Assembly: GCA_003483885.1 (NCBI GenBank)
Contig: DMXI01000190.1
Location: 1 to 16,323, forward strand
Direction: 5' to 3'
Source: Microscillaceae bacterium
GTDB taxonomy: Bacteria; Bacteroidota; Bacteroidia; Cytophagales; Microscillaceae
Length of the DNA: 16,323 bases
Part shown: positions 1-9,700 of the stretch, piece after piece
Layout: every line of letters begins with the position of its first letter
Position numbering within the stretch: position 1 is the first letter of the stretch
Position numbers and translations under genes: made by a program
The notes under the pieces: generated by a model
What the model was told of the DNA's origin: nothing
The model's input: the letters and a program-made list of their open reading frames with translations, nothing else
Databases searched by the model: none

Positions 1-85
1 GCTCACGTGGTGGAATTGGTAGACACGCTATCTTGAGGGGGTAGTGCCTATTACTGGCGTGGGGGTTCGAATCCCCCCGTGAGCA
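1..85 (+). tRNA. tRNA-Leu (anticodon GAG)
   Basis: Cloverleaf read directly. The 7-bp acceptor stem pairs GCTCACG (1-7) with CGTGAGC (78-84), with A85 as discriminator. The anticodon stem pairs CTATC (28-32) with GGTAG (40-44) around a 7-base loop, giving anticodon GAG at 35-37. A long variable arm pairs TGCC with GGCG, as expected for a class II leucine tRNA, and the T-arm is GGGGG-TTCGAAT-CCCCC. The 3' CCA is not encoded (CAC follows), so it would be added after transcription. It reads CTC and CTT leucine codons. Confidence 0.97.
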
Positions 86-100
86 CACTCAAAAACTGAT

Positions 101-145
101 AACCCTTTGCAGACAGATAAATAGTTTGCAAGGGGTTTTGTTTTT
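101..145 (+). terminator. Rho-independent terminator of tRNA-Leu
   Basis: An 11-bp stem pairs AACCCTTTGCA (101-111) with TGCAAGGGGTT (127-137), with one G-T pair and a 15-nt loop, followed by the T-rich run TTGTTTTT (138-145). It lies 15 bases after the tRNA and points the same way. Confidence 0.85.
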
Positions 146-391
146 CGAGTTGTCAGAATCGTTGTCAGCTTTCACTTTTAAGTGTAACCTTTCTAATCAA
201 AATTAATCTAGCTGGGTTAAACCATTTTTCTTAAGAATAGTATTTTTTTGGGATTTTTCAAATAAGAGATAGTAGTCTATGTTATTGAAAAATCAATAAA
301 TGTGATCAAAAACACTTTGAATTATCTTAGACATATCAATGTTTATCTGTTGTTAGAAATAGTTCTTGAATAAGCTCAAAATATTAAGAAT

Positions 392-667
392 ATGGCAAGC
401 CAACATATCAAAACTGATAACAGCCTTAAGGTAATTCACTTTATAAGTATTGATGAGTTGTTTAAAGCGATTAAGAGTATGAAGTCGTCTCGACTTTTAA
501 GACTTAATAGAAGCTTTCTGGTTTATAAGTTAGATTTTCTGAAAGTTTATGAAAACCACCCTTTAAAAAAACAGTGGAGCGTAAAACTGCAAAAAACAAG
601 CATTTTGGGTCGTTTTAGTCTTAAATTTGCAAATGATATAATATTAAAAACCCAGTCCAAATCCTGA
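392..667 (+). CDS. Small stand-alone LytTR-like DNA-binding protein (91 aa)
   Basis: Likely a small DNA-binding protein. LytTR domains bind promoter DNA and usually sit at the C-terminus of a response regulator. Visible features are SIDEL at residues 19-23, the core RLNRSFLV at 37-44 (compare the common form R-I-H-R-S-F/Y-I/L-V), a hydrophobic strand ending KVYE at 51-54, WSVKL at 62-66 and ILGRFSLKF at 71-79, which corresponds to the usual 'lPVSRRY' strand. There is no receiver domain or membrane segment, and the first strand of a typical domain of about 100 aa seems to be missing. The ATG at 392 is the first after an in-frame TAA near 371; no Shine-Dalgarno sequence is seen. The gene is AT-rich, converges on the large minus-strand operon, and its stop codon lies inside the loop of the terminator. 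It may be a free-standing regulator or the residue of a longer one. Confidence 0.6.
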   Translation: MASQHIKTDNSLKVIHFISIDELFKAIKSMKSSRLLRLNRSFLVYKLDFLKVYENHPLKKQWSVKLQKTSILGRFSLKFANDIILKTQSKS

Positions 668-676
668 ACTGGGTTT
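648..676. terminator. Bidirectional terminator between convergent genes
   Basis: A perfect 9-bp stem pairs AAACCCAGT (648-656) with ACTGGGTTT (668-676) around an 11-nt loop. On the plus strand it is followed by TTTCTTATTT and ends the LytTR-like gene, whose TGA (665-667) is in the loop. On the minus strand the stem is followed by TTTTTAATATT, so it also serves the giant operon whose last stop is at 811. Confidence 0.8.
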
Positions 677-689
677 CTTATTTAGAGAA

Positions 690-704
690 CGAGCTTTTAG
701 CTCG
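690..704. repeat. Perfect 6-bp inverted repeat, tight hairpin
   Basis: CGAGCT (690-695), a TTT loop, then AGCTCG (699-704). It lies in the 143-bp gap between the LytTR-like gene and the end of the operon, next to the terminator on the minus-strand side. A second, looser inverted repeat (CCTGG at 729-733, CCAGG at 743-747) lies nearby. These hairpins could stabilise the 3' end of the operon transcript or be part of a dispersed intergenic element. No poly-T run follows, so it is not a terminator on its own. Confidence 0.5.
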
Positions 705-810
705 CACTAGCAGAAAAGATCATATTGCCCTGGCACCACAAACCAGGACGTAAAACACCCAAGACCTGCCGCTTAGGTATCTATTCAAATTTCCATTACT
801 GATAAGGCAT

Positions 811-3800
811 TTATAGTTTGCTCAAACGCAACCACCCCTCTCGAATTACATTTTCACTGTCGAAAGTAGCACCAGTTTGCATGGCATATACATAAGCCAA
901 AAGGTCCTCAACCTCATTAAGCAAGTGAAAATAGGCTACATCCAGGGCCTCCTCTCTACGTTGGCTGGGCGGTATTACAAAAGCCTGGTCTAAGGCTTCT
1001 CCCTGCAATTCAATCCAGCCTTTGTCCTGTAGCTCCTGCCACAACTCAGCCCCCAGGCTTTCGCCAAACTTACGGGTAAATCGGTCTTGGCGAATCTGTT
1101 GCCCCACTGCTATTTCCTGCCAGGTGTTCCCGTGTTTTTGGAGCCATTCCCAACGATACCCTGTTTCCTGAGCCACATCTAAGGTCACTTTGTCTAGGGG
1201 AGTAATAATAGGCCTGGCAGGGAAAGTAACCGATAGGTTTTGCAAAGCCAGTTGGTATTGCTCAGGGGGAATGGTAATAGATTTGGTAGGCAATATACCA
1301 GTAGTTGCATGAACGCTTCCCCGTACATCTACCAACATCGTGATAAATGATTTGGGCGATTCGAGCGACTGTGGCACATAACAATCGTTTTCGGTACTGT
1401 CATCGGTCACAATCAAATCATTGGCTACTCCGCTGCCACTTTGAGGGGCGTAAAACTTATCTTCAAAATTCCCTCCTTCACTTTCTTCCACCCAATAGCC
1501 CACCAATCCATCATTGGCTTGTTCGTATTCGCCTACCCTTATCGGAAAGTTTACCTTGGTAAAATCTCGGGTGAGTTTGCGACGAGTTCCTCCTTCAAAA
1601 GTCTGAGTTCCTTGAAAATACTCTGGTACACTTTGCAGCTCCAAGTCTACATAGGCCCTGATGACTGCCAACGGAGTACCTGTCATATAAGCCAAATCTC
1701 CCTGGCCGCTGAAGTCCTCTGGTTCTATATTTTCCAGGCTTTTTTGAGCCACGGCCATAAAATCATTTCTAAAGTGAATATCCTTGCTCAAAATATAGCT
1801 GACTACCTTGCGTAAATAAGGGTTTAGAATTTCTTCTGTCCCTACCGGGCTTGATTCACCAGGGGCATGTTGCCATCTTCCATCCGCCTGAATGATCCCC
1901 AGCGTTTTTCCTTGCTCGTCAAATACGGTTAAAGTATTTTCGGTAAAACTGGGTACCAGCCAGCCACAAATCGGACTATCAGTAGGCGATACCGTCAACT
2001 CATTGGCGGAGGTATTGGTAACAGCGTGAGCCGATAACCATCTGAAGTTGACCCGGGCTGGTTGAGTAATTCTAGGCGGCAAAAACAATTGTTGAGGTTG
2101 CCCAGCTTCTTGTGACAAGGGCGCTATTGCAATCTGATTAGTAAGTTCCGTAATATAACCAAAGCTATCTACCAAGGTTAAGTTCCTTACCTCCATCGTT
2201 CCCGAAGAAATAGGCAGGAAAGTACTCAACGGACGCTCAGGGTCTACTATCGGAGATGAAAAAATGGCTTCCTGGGTGTTTAGATAAGGTGCAAGTAGCG
2301 TAGCTACGGGGTCATCTTCTGCTGCCTGAATATTCAGCTGAGCATCTAATTGTTGGGTCAATAGAATTTTCTGAAAATTTTCCACATTAAAAATCAACAC
2401 ATCACTTTCGGTCTGATAAGGAGCCAATATGCTTCGCCCTTTAAAAGTCATCGCTATTTTATCACTGGTATTGTTTTTACGGGCAAAATCTACCCCCACG
2501 TCTTGAAAAGTATAATGCGTGGCAAGAAAATCGGGGTCATACAAGTCGTTGGCAGGCGGTGAAATGTGTCCCTCTCCTTGATAAGCCACCTCCCAATTGA
2601 CCATCACTGGATTCCAGTGGGCATTGGTCATAGTGTAATGAGGAATCTTAGTGCCATCGATGATATGGTGATGATAATTCTCCCCATCGGGCATTTGACG
2701 CTCTATGTTAGCAGGGTTGGCTTCTGGGGGGAAAAAATTAGCCAAATCTGCCACCGTAATTTTGCTATCATCTTTTACGAACTTATGAAAATGTTCGCTA
2801 TAACAAATAAGCCCCTGATATAGGTCGGCATCAAACACTTGATTATCCCCCTCTACATTTTCTTTTGCTTTGTCAAACAACTCTTTCTCCAAGTTTTGCC
2901 GGGTTCTTTCGGCGGGTTCTTTGATGACCATGCTAGGGTCGGTAGGCGCATAATATCGAGGAGCAGCTACGGTTTCCAAGATCCACTCCTCTTTACCGGC
3001 TGAAGCCTGATTGACTGCTACAATCAATTCCTCTATGCTGTTTTTCAACGGAGCTATTTGTGATGTTACCTGTTGTAGCTCCTGTTGTTTTTCATCCAGT
3101 GCTAGTACTCCCTCCCAGCGAATTAGTTCTTGGTACCTCTCTAGTTGTTGCTGGGTTTCTTCGGCACTCAAACCATTCTCTGGGTCTTTCAACAAGTTGT
3201 AACGATACCAATCCTTAAACAACTGATCCTTGAGCATTTCCAGTTTTTGGGCAATATCATTATAAGTTTGCTGGTATTCATTGAGCTGCCTTAGGTCCTC
3301 TTCAAGGCGCTTGTTGTCCAGTGCGTCAAAAGAGGTTAAAGCCTTGGCTCCTTCTTGTTTTTTATCTACTACCCGCCAGAGGTAGCCATTATCTATGGCC
3401 TTAAACGTAGCCTGATGGGAAGCTTCTTCCATTTTATAATACTTGTCTAACTCTCCCCCTTCTACCTGATCAGCAAACGCTTCTTTAAGGTTGTTTGTCA
3501 GTTCTTCTTCATTGGCCGATTTGTTCACCGCCATAGCTTCCTGGGTGCTACGACCCAACGATACCTTCAAGGCACTGAGGGCAGTATCAAGTCGAACATT
3601 GCCTTGTATTCTTACCGTACCATAACACACCGTAATAGTAGGCATCATGGCTGGCCTTGGGTCTGAGAAATTAGGGCCACCGTGAAATGATATGTCGCCA
3701 GGATCTTGAATATTCCAATCAAATAATTGTTGGATTCTTTCATACACCTTTTGGCGATGGGCGTTGCTGATGATTTCCCGGTCGTCGTATCTTCCCCAAC

Positions 3801-4665
3801 CACTACCAGACCAGAGCGATTGAAGCAAAATACTGGTAAGATTTCTATCCTGATCGGCATCTTCCCATAAGGTACTCAGGATTGCTTGCCTGAGTATATC
3901 TTTTTGAGGGTCGCTGTACCAACCCATAATGTGGTACTCGTCATCATTGGTGCGAGGGGTTACCTCATTTACACCAAACACATTGCGACAATTGGGATAA
4001 AAAGCATTAAAATAGTGGTTGCCATAACCTATCCCGGTAAGCTCATGGCCGGGTTTGTCCATAAGGTACTCGCCTTGGTCTATTAAGTTATAGGCTTCGG
4101 GCCTTTCACCACCATCTCCCTGAAACTCTCTCAATAAAATTTTCCGACCAATGCGGCAATACTGTTTGTTTTCTACTGCGGCATTGGTTATCTCCCAGTT
4201 GATGGGATACATAGAGCCTTGCTCGTTATGATCCAGATTTAGATTTTGAGGATCATAATGAATATAATCGCTCTCTACCAATACCTGGCTGGCATAGGTT
4301 CCCAAGCCTACGTTATATTTTCGGATCAACCAGCGATTGGGTACTATAGGAAATACCATTTTCCCATTCACTTCTTTGCCGCGGGTAAAAGCTTCGGGCA
4401 AAGTCCAATGTAAATGGGTACCCGACCCCAAAATGGAACTTTTATCAAAGGGAGGGGTCACCATTCCCTTGCTAATCTGGGGCTCAATACTGCTTTGGGG
4501 TAGCTTAGAAAAATCTACCATAGAACCGGCGGCTACAATTTCTTGATTCGACTGAAAAGAGTCATCAAACAAACGCAAGGCATTGACCTCCATCGGAACA
4601 AATAAGGCTGTTTGCAATCTTTGGTCAAGCCAACTAAGGCGTTCCGTTTTTTCTGTATTAGTCAT
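811..4665 (-). CDS. Large conserved-looking protein of unknown function (1284 aa), fourth gene of the operon
   Basis: I cannot name this family. The N-terminal part has strong motif character: GSGTHLHWTLP (W at residue 87) and FPIVPNRW (W at 112). A charged helical stretch at about 452-552, rich in Glu, Gln, Lys and Leu, should form a coiled coil that interrupts an otherwise beta-rich, Trp- and Pro-rich protein. Near the C-terminus are VDVRGSVHATTGILP (about 1110-1124) and a W-E-W...W-Q-E-I segment. There is no signal peptide or membrane segment, suggesting a cytoplasmic protein or one exported without Sec. Start choice: an upstream in-frame ATG at 4734 would overlap the preceding gene by 38 nt and add a hydrophobic 23-residue leader read from that gene's end; the ATG at 4665 leaves a clean 31-nt gap and begins MTNTEKTERL. 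It follows the 656-aa gene directly and is presumably co-transcribed and co-functional with it. Confidence 0.88.
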   Translation of the reverse strand: MTNTEKTERLSWLDQRLQTALFVPMEVNALRLFDDSFQSNQEIVAAGSMVDFSKLPQSSIEPQISKGMVTPPFDKSSILGSGTHLHWTLPEAFTRGKEVNGKMVFPIVPNRWLIRKYNVGLGTYASQVLVESDYIHYDPQNLNLDHNEQGSMYPINWEITNAAVENKQYCRIGRKILLREFQGDGGERPEAYNLIDQGEYLMDKPGHELTGIGYGNHYFNAFYPNCRNVFGVNEVTPRTNDDEYHIMGWYSDPQKDILRQAILSTLWEDADQDRNLTSILLQSLWSGSGWGRYDDREIISNAHRQKVYERIQQLFDWNIQDPGDISFHGGPNFSDPRPAMMPTITVCYGTVRIQGNVRLDTALSALKVSLGRSTQEAMAVNKSANEEELTNNLKEAFADQVEGGELDKYYKMEEASHQATFKAIDNGYLWRVVDKKQEGAKALTSFDALDNKRLEEDLRQLNEYQQTYNDIAQKLEMLKDQLFKDWYRYNLLKDPENGLSAEETQQQLERYQELIRWEGVLALDEKQQELQQVTSQIAPLKNSIEELIVAVNQASAGKEEWILETVAAPRYYAPTDPSMVIKEPAERTRQNLEKELFDKAKENVEGDNQVFDADLYQGLICYSEHFHKFVKDDSKITVADLANFFPPEANPANIERQMPDGENYHHHIIDGTKIPHYTMTNAHWNPVMVNWEVAYQGEGHISPPANDLYDPDFLATHYTFQDVGVDFARKNNTSDKIAMTFKGRSILAPYQTESDVLIFNVENFQKILLTQQLDAQLNIQAAEDDPVATLLAPYLNTQEAIFSSPIVDPERPLSTFLPISSGTMEVRNLTLVDSFGYITELTNQIAIAPLSQEAGQPQQLFLPPRITQPARVNFRWLSAHAVTNTSANELTVSPTDSPICGWLVPSFTENTLTVFDEQGKTLGIIQADGRWQHAPGESSPVGTEEILNPYLRKVVSYILSKDIHFRNDFMAVAQKSLENIEPEDFSGQGDLAYMTGTPLAVIRAYVDLELQSVPEYFQGTQTFEGGTRRKLTRDFTKVNFPIRVGEYEQANDGLVGYWVEESEGGNFEDKFYAPQSGSGVANDLIVTDDSTENDCYVPQSLESPKSFITMLVDVRGSVHATTGILPTKSITIPPEQYQLALQNLSVTFPARPIITPLDKVTLDVAQETGYRWEWLQKHGNTWQEIAVGQQIRQDRFTRKFGESLGAELWQELQDKGWIELQGEALDQAFVIPPSQRREEALDVAYFHLLNEVEDLLAYVYAMQTGATFDSENVIREGWLRLSKL

Positions 4666-4696
4666 TATATTCGTTTTTAATGCGATTAGTAATAGG

Positions 4697-6667
4697 TTAA
4701 TTGGTAACGTTAAATTGTATCTTATCGGCGCCATTAATCATATGGAAAGCAAATTGAGCCGAGGTAAAAGTGGCCGGGTTTCCCAGTTGAGTTTTCACGG
4801 CCTCGGCCAGCGTTGCCATCCGGATTACCCGATGGTTTTCGTCGGCTTGTACCTCTCCCAGGGTTACCCGTTGGCTGCCAGGGCGACCATCGTCATTTTT
4901 GAGCACCTTGTACAGGGCCGCAAAATTATCGGAGGCATCAGTATCCAGGGTAAAACCCAGGTTTAACCCTCCCACCTCAGGTTCTATAGTTACCGAGCTA
5001 ACCATTTCTTCACCCTCAAATAAACAGAAGAGTACATTGTCGGCCAGTTTTTTTGCCTTTACCCTCCTCACTTTGTTTCCCTGGGCATCATTTCCTCTAA
5101 TATTCAATTGTGGCCAACCCGCTAACAGCGACGAACGGAGTAAAAATCCACTGATTTTTTTATCCTCCGTGGTGAGAGAAACAATTCCTTTTCTGCGAAT
5201 TTGCCGGTCCAGGTCATGGTCATACACCGTAGTACTGCCAATGCTAAAGGCCCCATCCAGCAAGCAATCGATCCAGGTATCATCCAGTTTAAAAAATCGG
5301 ATAGACTCATTGGGCAATAAGGCTTCTTTGGGCACCAAATAATTAAAAGGGATGTCCTGAAGAATAGAGAGTTTGTAAAACCATTCCGCCAATTCAGGAG
5401 GCAGCTCCGTATTCCGCAAATCAGCTTCAGCTTGTCTTATTTCATCGGTAATCGGGGCACCCTGCAAGGCTTTTTTGTCCTGCTCAATTTTCATAGCCTT
5501 TTGGGTATGTTTTCGTTTCCATTTGTAAAATGACGCGGTAATGCCTGGATTAGCTAGGATCAACTGTTGACCCAGTTCCCAGGCAGCAGCATAGCTTACA
5601 TCAAATATATCAAAGTGGGGGTCTTTGAGTAGCAAGCTGTCCGAAGCCCTTACGGGTAAGGTGAACGAAGGCGTTTCCGATAGCTGCTGCACCAGAGGGC
5701 TACGATACCAGGCAACCAGTTTTTCTCCGTTTCGGAGCTGGTGAGGTAACAATACCTTGCCTTCGGCCAAGCGGGATTGGATTGCGGCATCACCTTCTGC
5801 GGCTAATCTAAAAGGCCCTGTATCGAGCCTGTTCAAAATACCCAAAAACGAGTTCTCCCGACTCCGACAGCTAAAACTCCAGCTTTTCAGACTAATGAGG
5901 CGTATTTTGGCTTGGTCGGCTATGGTGTCATTATTGAGAATACTATCAAATATGCGAGGGTACAAACCCTCAATAGACACCAAGTGCGCGTAGCTGGTGC
6001 TGTTGTTGGCCATATCTAGTTTGGGTAAGCGATTGCTGATCACAGTGGCCCGCTCTTCCCCATCATCGGTATGGCGGGCGTGTACCAGCCAGGGCAAATC
6101 TTCGGCAGGGGGCAGTATCTTTTTCAGGGTAGCTTTGGTTACCTCTATTACCTGCACCAGGGGTTCACTCCCTTTGTCAGGTTTTAAATCGGACACCTCA
6201 TCGGTAAAATCATAAGGCATTAAAATATCGTCTTCAGGAGGCTCTATGGGCAAATAATTGCCCTCTTTTTTCCAGCGAACTACCTTTACCTCTGGCTGCT
6301 CGTCAGCGTCAAAGAGCAACAAAGCCAACCAGGGCAAGCTGGAGCCCGCTTGAGCGGTGCGTTCCCAGGGCAAGGTGCTACGGTTGAGTATCACCTGAGG
6401 AAACACATCCGAATAATCGCCCTCGTTGCCTTTAGGGGGGAATACATGATGTATCGTAGTAGGGTTGAGTGTATACCTTTCGCCAGCTACCACAAAGTAC
6501 TGCACATTATCCTGAAAAGTATGAGGAGTTCTGAGGTACTCCCCATTGGTGCCATCCCATTCCGAACCAATGGTAGTCAGTTTGCTTTGAATGGTCAGTT
6601 TATATTGTCCCGCCTGAAGCTTGGGTTTATGGGTATCTAAAAATTCGATTTGGTTTTCTGTCGCCAT
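4697..6667 (-). CDS. Conserved-looking protein of unknown function (656 aa), third gene of the operon
   Basis: No function can be assigned. The sequence has the look of a well-conserved family: THKPKLQAGQYKLTI at residues 12-26, FVVAGERYTLNP at 58-69, HHVFPPKG at 73-80, a run NRSTLPWERT at 95-104 followed by LPWLALLLFDADE at 111-123, YAHLVSIEGLYP at 226-237, ISLKSWSFSC at 258-267, SYAAAWELGQQL at 358-369, then IPFNYLVPKEALLPNESIRFF and DGAFSIGS in the last third. Similar strings are familiar to me from unnamed proteins of other bacteria, but I have no family name. The N-terminus looks beta-rich and has no signal peptide or membrane helix. The ATG at 6667 follows the 1525-aa gene by 62 nt, a gap with a perfect hairpin; the downstream gene starts 31 nt after its stop. 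The tight spacing argues for a shared job with both neighbours. Confidence 0.88.
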   Translation of the reverse strand: MATENQIEFLDTHKPKLQAGQYKLTIQSKLTTIGSEWDGTNGEYLRTPHTFQDNVQYFVVAGERYTLNPTTIHHVFPPKGNEGDYSDVFPQVILNRSTLPWERTAQAGSSLPWLALLLFDADEQPEVKVVRWKKEGNYLPIEPPEDDILMPYDFTDEVSDLKPDKGSEPLVQVIEVTKATLKKILPPAEDLPWLVHARHTDDGEERATVISNRLPKLDMANNSTSYAHLVSIEGLYPRIFDSILNNDTIADQAKIRLISLKSWSFSCRSRENSFLGILNRLDTGPFRLAAEGDAAIQSRLAEGKVLLPHQLRNGEKLVAWYRSPLVQQLSETPSFTLPVRASDSLLLKDPHFDIFDVSYAAAWELGQQLILANPGITASFYKWKRKHTQKAMKIEQDKKALQGAPITDEIRQAEADLRNTELPPELAEWFYKLSILQDIPFNYLVPKEALLPNESIRFFKLDDTWIDCLLDGAFSIGSTTVYDHDLDRQIRRKGIVSLTTEDKKISGFLLRSSLLAGWPQLNIRGNDAQGNKVRRVKAKKLADNVLFCLFEGEEMVSSVTIEPEVGGLNLGFTLDTDASDNFAALYKVLKNDDGRPGSQRVTLGEVQADENHRVIRMATLAEAVKTQLGNPATFTSAQFAFHMINGADKIQFNVTN

Positions 6668-6682
6668 ATCTTTATAAATTAT

Positions 6683-6703
6683 GCGATTGGGTAAACCAAT
6701 CGC
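6683..6703. repeat. Perfect 8-bp inverted repeat in the widest gap of the operon
   Basis: GCGATTGG (6683-6690), a 5-nt loop, CCAATCGC (6696-6703). It lies between the stop of the 1525-aa gene (6730) and the start of the 656-aa gene (6667). On the transcribed minus strand the hairpin is followed by AT-rich sequence with no clean T run, so an mRNA-processing or stability hairpin, or a partial attenuator, fits better than a full terminator. Its distal arm contains AATCGCAT, which recurs before the next gene. Confidence 0.6.
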
Positions 6704-6729
6704 GTTTATTTAACTGATCAAAGGGTAAC

Positions 6730-9700
6730 CTATGCCTCCAATTGGTAGTCATCGGTTTGTAAAGGCTCCCCGAAAGCATCTAGGGTAATGCCTAATAATT
6801 GTTGGGCCAGGGCCTGGTTATTGGCGGTAGGCTGGATACTTGCCAGCCCGCCAGCCGATAGCACCTCAACATCGGCCGCGGCTACCGCAATGGCAGGAGC
6901 ACTGGCATTGATTGCTTCCGGGGTTACTTGTTGTAACCTGTCAATCAAGATGCTTTGCGTAACGCCTTTTTCGGGTTGTTCTTTAGGCGTAATGCTAAAG
7001 CCCGTCGCCACATTCTGAATCAGGGTAGGGTCGTTCACATCATTGGCATTGGGGTCGGCTCCCCACAAAGCCGTAGGAACCGCTTTGTAGATCACTTCGT
7101 AATTAAATAGTTGACTACTATTGACCCACTCGATACCTTCCATTTTGTCTACTCGCACCGTCTGGTTGCTTTCTACCTTTTCTCCGGTAAAAGCCATCGG
7201 TTTAAGTCCAAAATCATTACTAGCATCGCTTACCACAGTAATGCTCTGAGACGAAGCATCTGCAAGAGCATAAGAAGCTGTTTTGAATGGGATCACCGAA
7301 TGGGTATTCATTTTCAGCTCTTTAGAGTTGATTACCCACCACTGATGATCACTGTAGGAAATTTGTTTGGTAAGCCCTCCTTCGGCCCCAAAGGCAGTGT
7401 ACTTGTCCTCATGAACCACATCGTTGGTAGCTGGCAAAAATGAGGTTTGAAACTCAGCCCAATCAATAGGAGCAGGTTTGGCTACCTCCTCGCCAAATTT
7501 TATTTCCAGGGCAATGGGACCTAGCTTTACCCGGGCCACTCCCGAAAATTCGGGCCCCCAAATGTGCAAGTCAGCGCCTACTTCAAATGCTACCGTAAAC
7601 AGCCCCAAATTGATATTGGCACCAATGTAGATATACAGCCGAACATCGTAGTAGTAGGGCTTCCAGGATATAAGGAAATGAGCCCCGGCTCTAAACCAAG
7701 CCTTGATAATACCATCATAGGTGGCATCGAGAGAACCTCCAGCCATAAAAGCATTAGGAGTAAGAGCAAAATACATGCTGCCTTTGAAGGTAAGTTCGGG
7801 GCTAATCTGCCAGTTGAGGCTTAGACGAGGCACACTGGGATAATGGCTGGGAACCACATAGTTGGGATGGTACCCCCCCACCGAGATCACAAAATCCCCT
7901 TCATACGCACCCTGAGTCCAGGTATAAAAAGCAAATCCACCCCTTACCTGGCACTCACGAGCGAATACAAACGACTCATCGGTCAAGCGTCCTTCTACGC
8001 TTATAAAGCCCTCATCGGGCAGAATACTGACTCTCAACGCCAACTGAATTTTAGCTAGAGGATCTACATTGCCCGAGATCTTGGAGGGTACTTGCAGTGT
8101 AGACAAACCCAGCAAATCAATCCGTAACTGGTTACCAAAGCTTACCGCCAGAAAAGCGACTGAGTCTAACAGGTTAAAAATGGTAAACTTCAGTCCAGCC
8201 CCTATAAACATGTCCCCTTCGCTAATGGGCATGTATTTTTTAATGTCCTGGATTGTTTCGGTCAGGCTACGCTCTACGGTGCCTTCTGCTGCCTGGGCTA
8301 CCAGCGGATAAGTAGCGACCTCTGTGATATCAGGGGCAATCAGTTTTCGGTTGTAACCAAAGGCAAAAGATATTCCGGTAAGCATAATAATGCCCGGAAT
8401 GCCCGCCAGAGGTGCATTGAGGGCCGCATAAACAAACAAGGAAGGTGCATCGGTACAAGTGGTGGCATAGGCGCCCAGCGCGGTGAGCGAAAACTGAGGT
8501 ACCCGAATAGAGGCCCCTCCCGCGTATTGGTCTACGATTTTCTCGGTGCCATTGCAATCCAGGGTGAGTTTTTCATACAAAAACGCCCCGCTAATTTCTA
8601 TAGGCCCTTGCCGAAACTCCAGCCCCAATCCACTGAGGTGAAACGAAGGGGTAAATTCATTCAAAACATCAAAGCCTACGCCCAGTCCCAGGGCATCGAA
8701 CGACAACCCACCTAAGCTCAGGTTGCCATCAATCAAAAAGAAGATGGTCTGTTGTTGAGATACCAACCCTATCCTTTTCAGCGCGACTGGTCCTATATTT
8801 TTGTGAATGTCAAACCATTTGCCGGGTTGGGTAGTAGCAGGTTGGATGGCAGGTACCTCAGGCGATGATGCCGGAGTACTTTCAGTAGTGTCAATATCGG
8901 TTTTGGCTTCGCTAAATTCGGTTCCCAAGGCGGCTGGCAAAGCAATGCCCAAAGCAGACAAATCTACTTCTACATTGGCGGTATCGGAGGTAACCCCAGA
9001 TGGAATGCCCGCACTTCCTACTTGACTGACGCCCACCCCTCTTGGCTCTAACAACGCATTGATCTTGGTGAGTTCGTCTTCAGCCCAAGGGCCATTGGCA
9101 ATAATGATTCCCAGGTTTTTGATGTGAATATGGCTGCCTGGCACAAACGACTCTCCCACTACTGGCAAGCTATGTAAATCGGCCCCAATGGTAGTGGTGG
9201 TATTAAACAATACCTTGGTGCTTCCGACATTATTGCCCACGTTGCTGGGTTTATAAATCGCAATGATGGCTTTTTCCAGGACAATGCTGATATTGGGAAT
9301 AGGGATGGAAACATCGTCACCCAACAAAGGTTTGAGCAGTGCCGGAAGCGATAAAGTGGCTGGTTTTCCGGAGTGATGGTAGCTGGCCGCAAACAATAAT
9401 TCGCCAGCCGTTTTGCTAAAGTCAAGGCTAAATAAATGGCCGGCAAAATTGATGCTTCCGCCAAAATATACTTCATAAGCGGCACTCCCCCCAGGTTTGC
9501 TTACTTCAATGGCTACCGTCATAATGGTGGTTTGCCCGTTGAGCTCAAAATCGGCCTCCCCGTGAAAGGTGAAGTTTTTAGTTGCCGTATTAAAGGACAA
9601 CTCCAGGTTTTTAAGCGTGAGGGTTTTCAGCGGCTCTGGGATCACGACCTCATTACCAATGCCCAGGTCAGGATTGGCCTGTAGGTCGGCAATGAAATCT

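Noticed and set aside
1..85. tRNA-Leu as the attachment site of a genomic island
   Set aside because: No integrase and no second copy of the tRNA 3' end is visible in the window.
811..4734. Start of the 1284-aa protein at 4734 (1307 aa)
   Set aside because: It would overlap the upstream gene by 38 nt, and the extra 23 residues look like shadow translation of that gene's end; the ATG at 4665 gives normal operon spacing.
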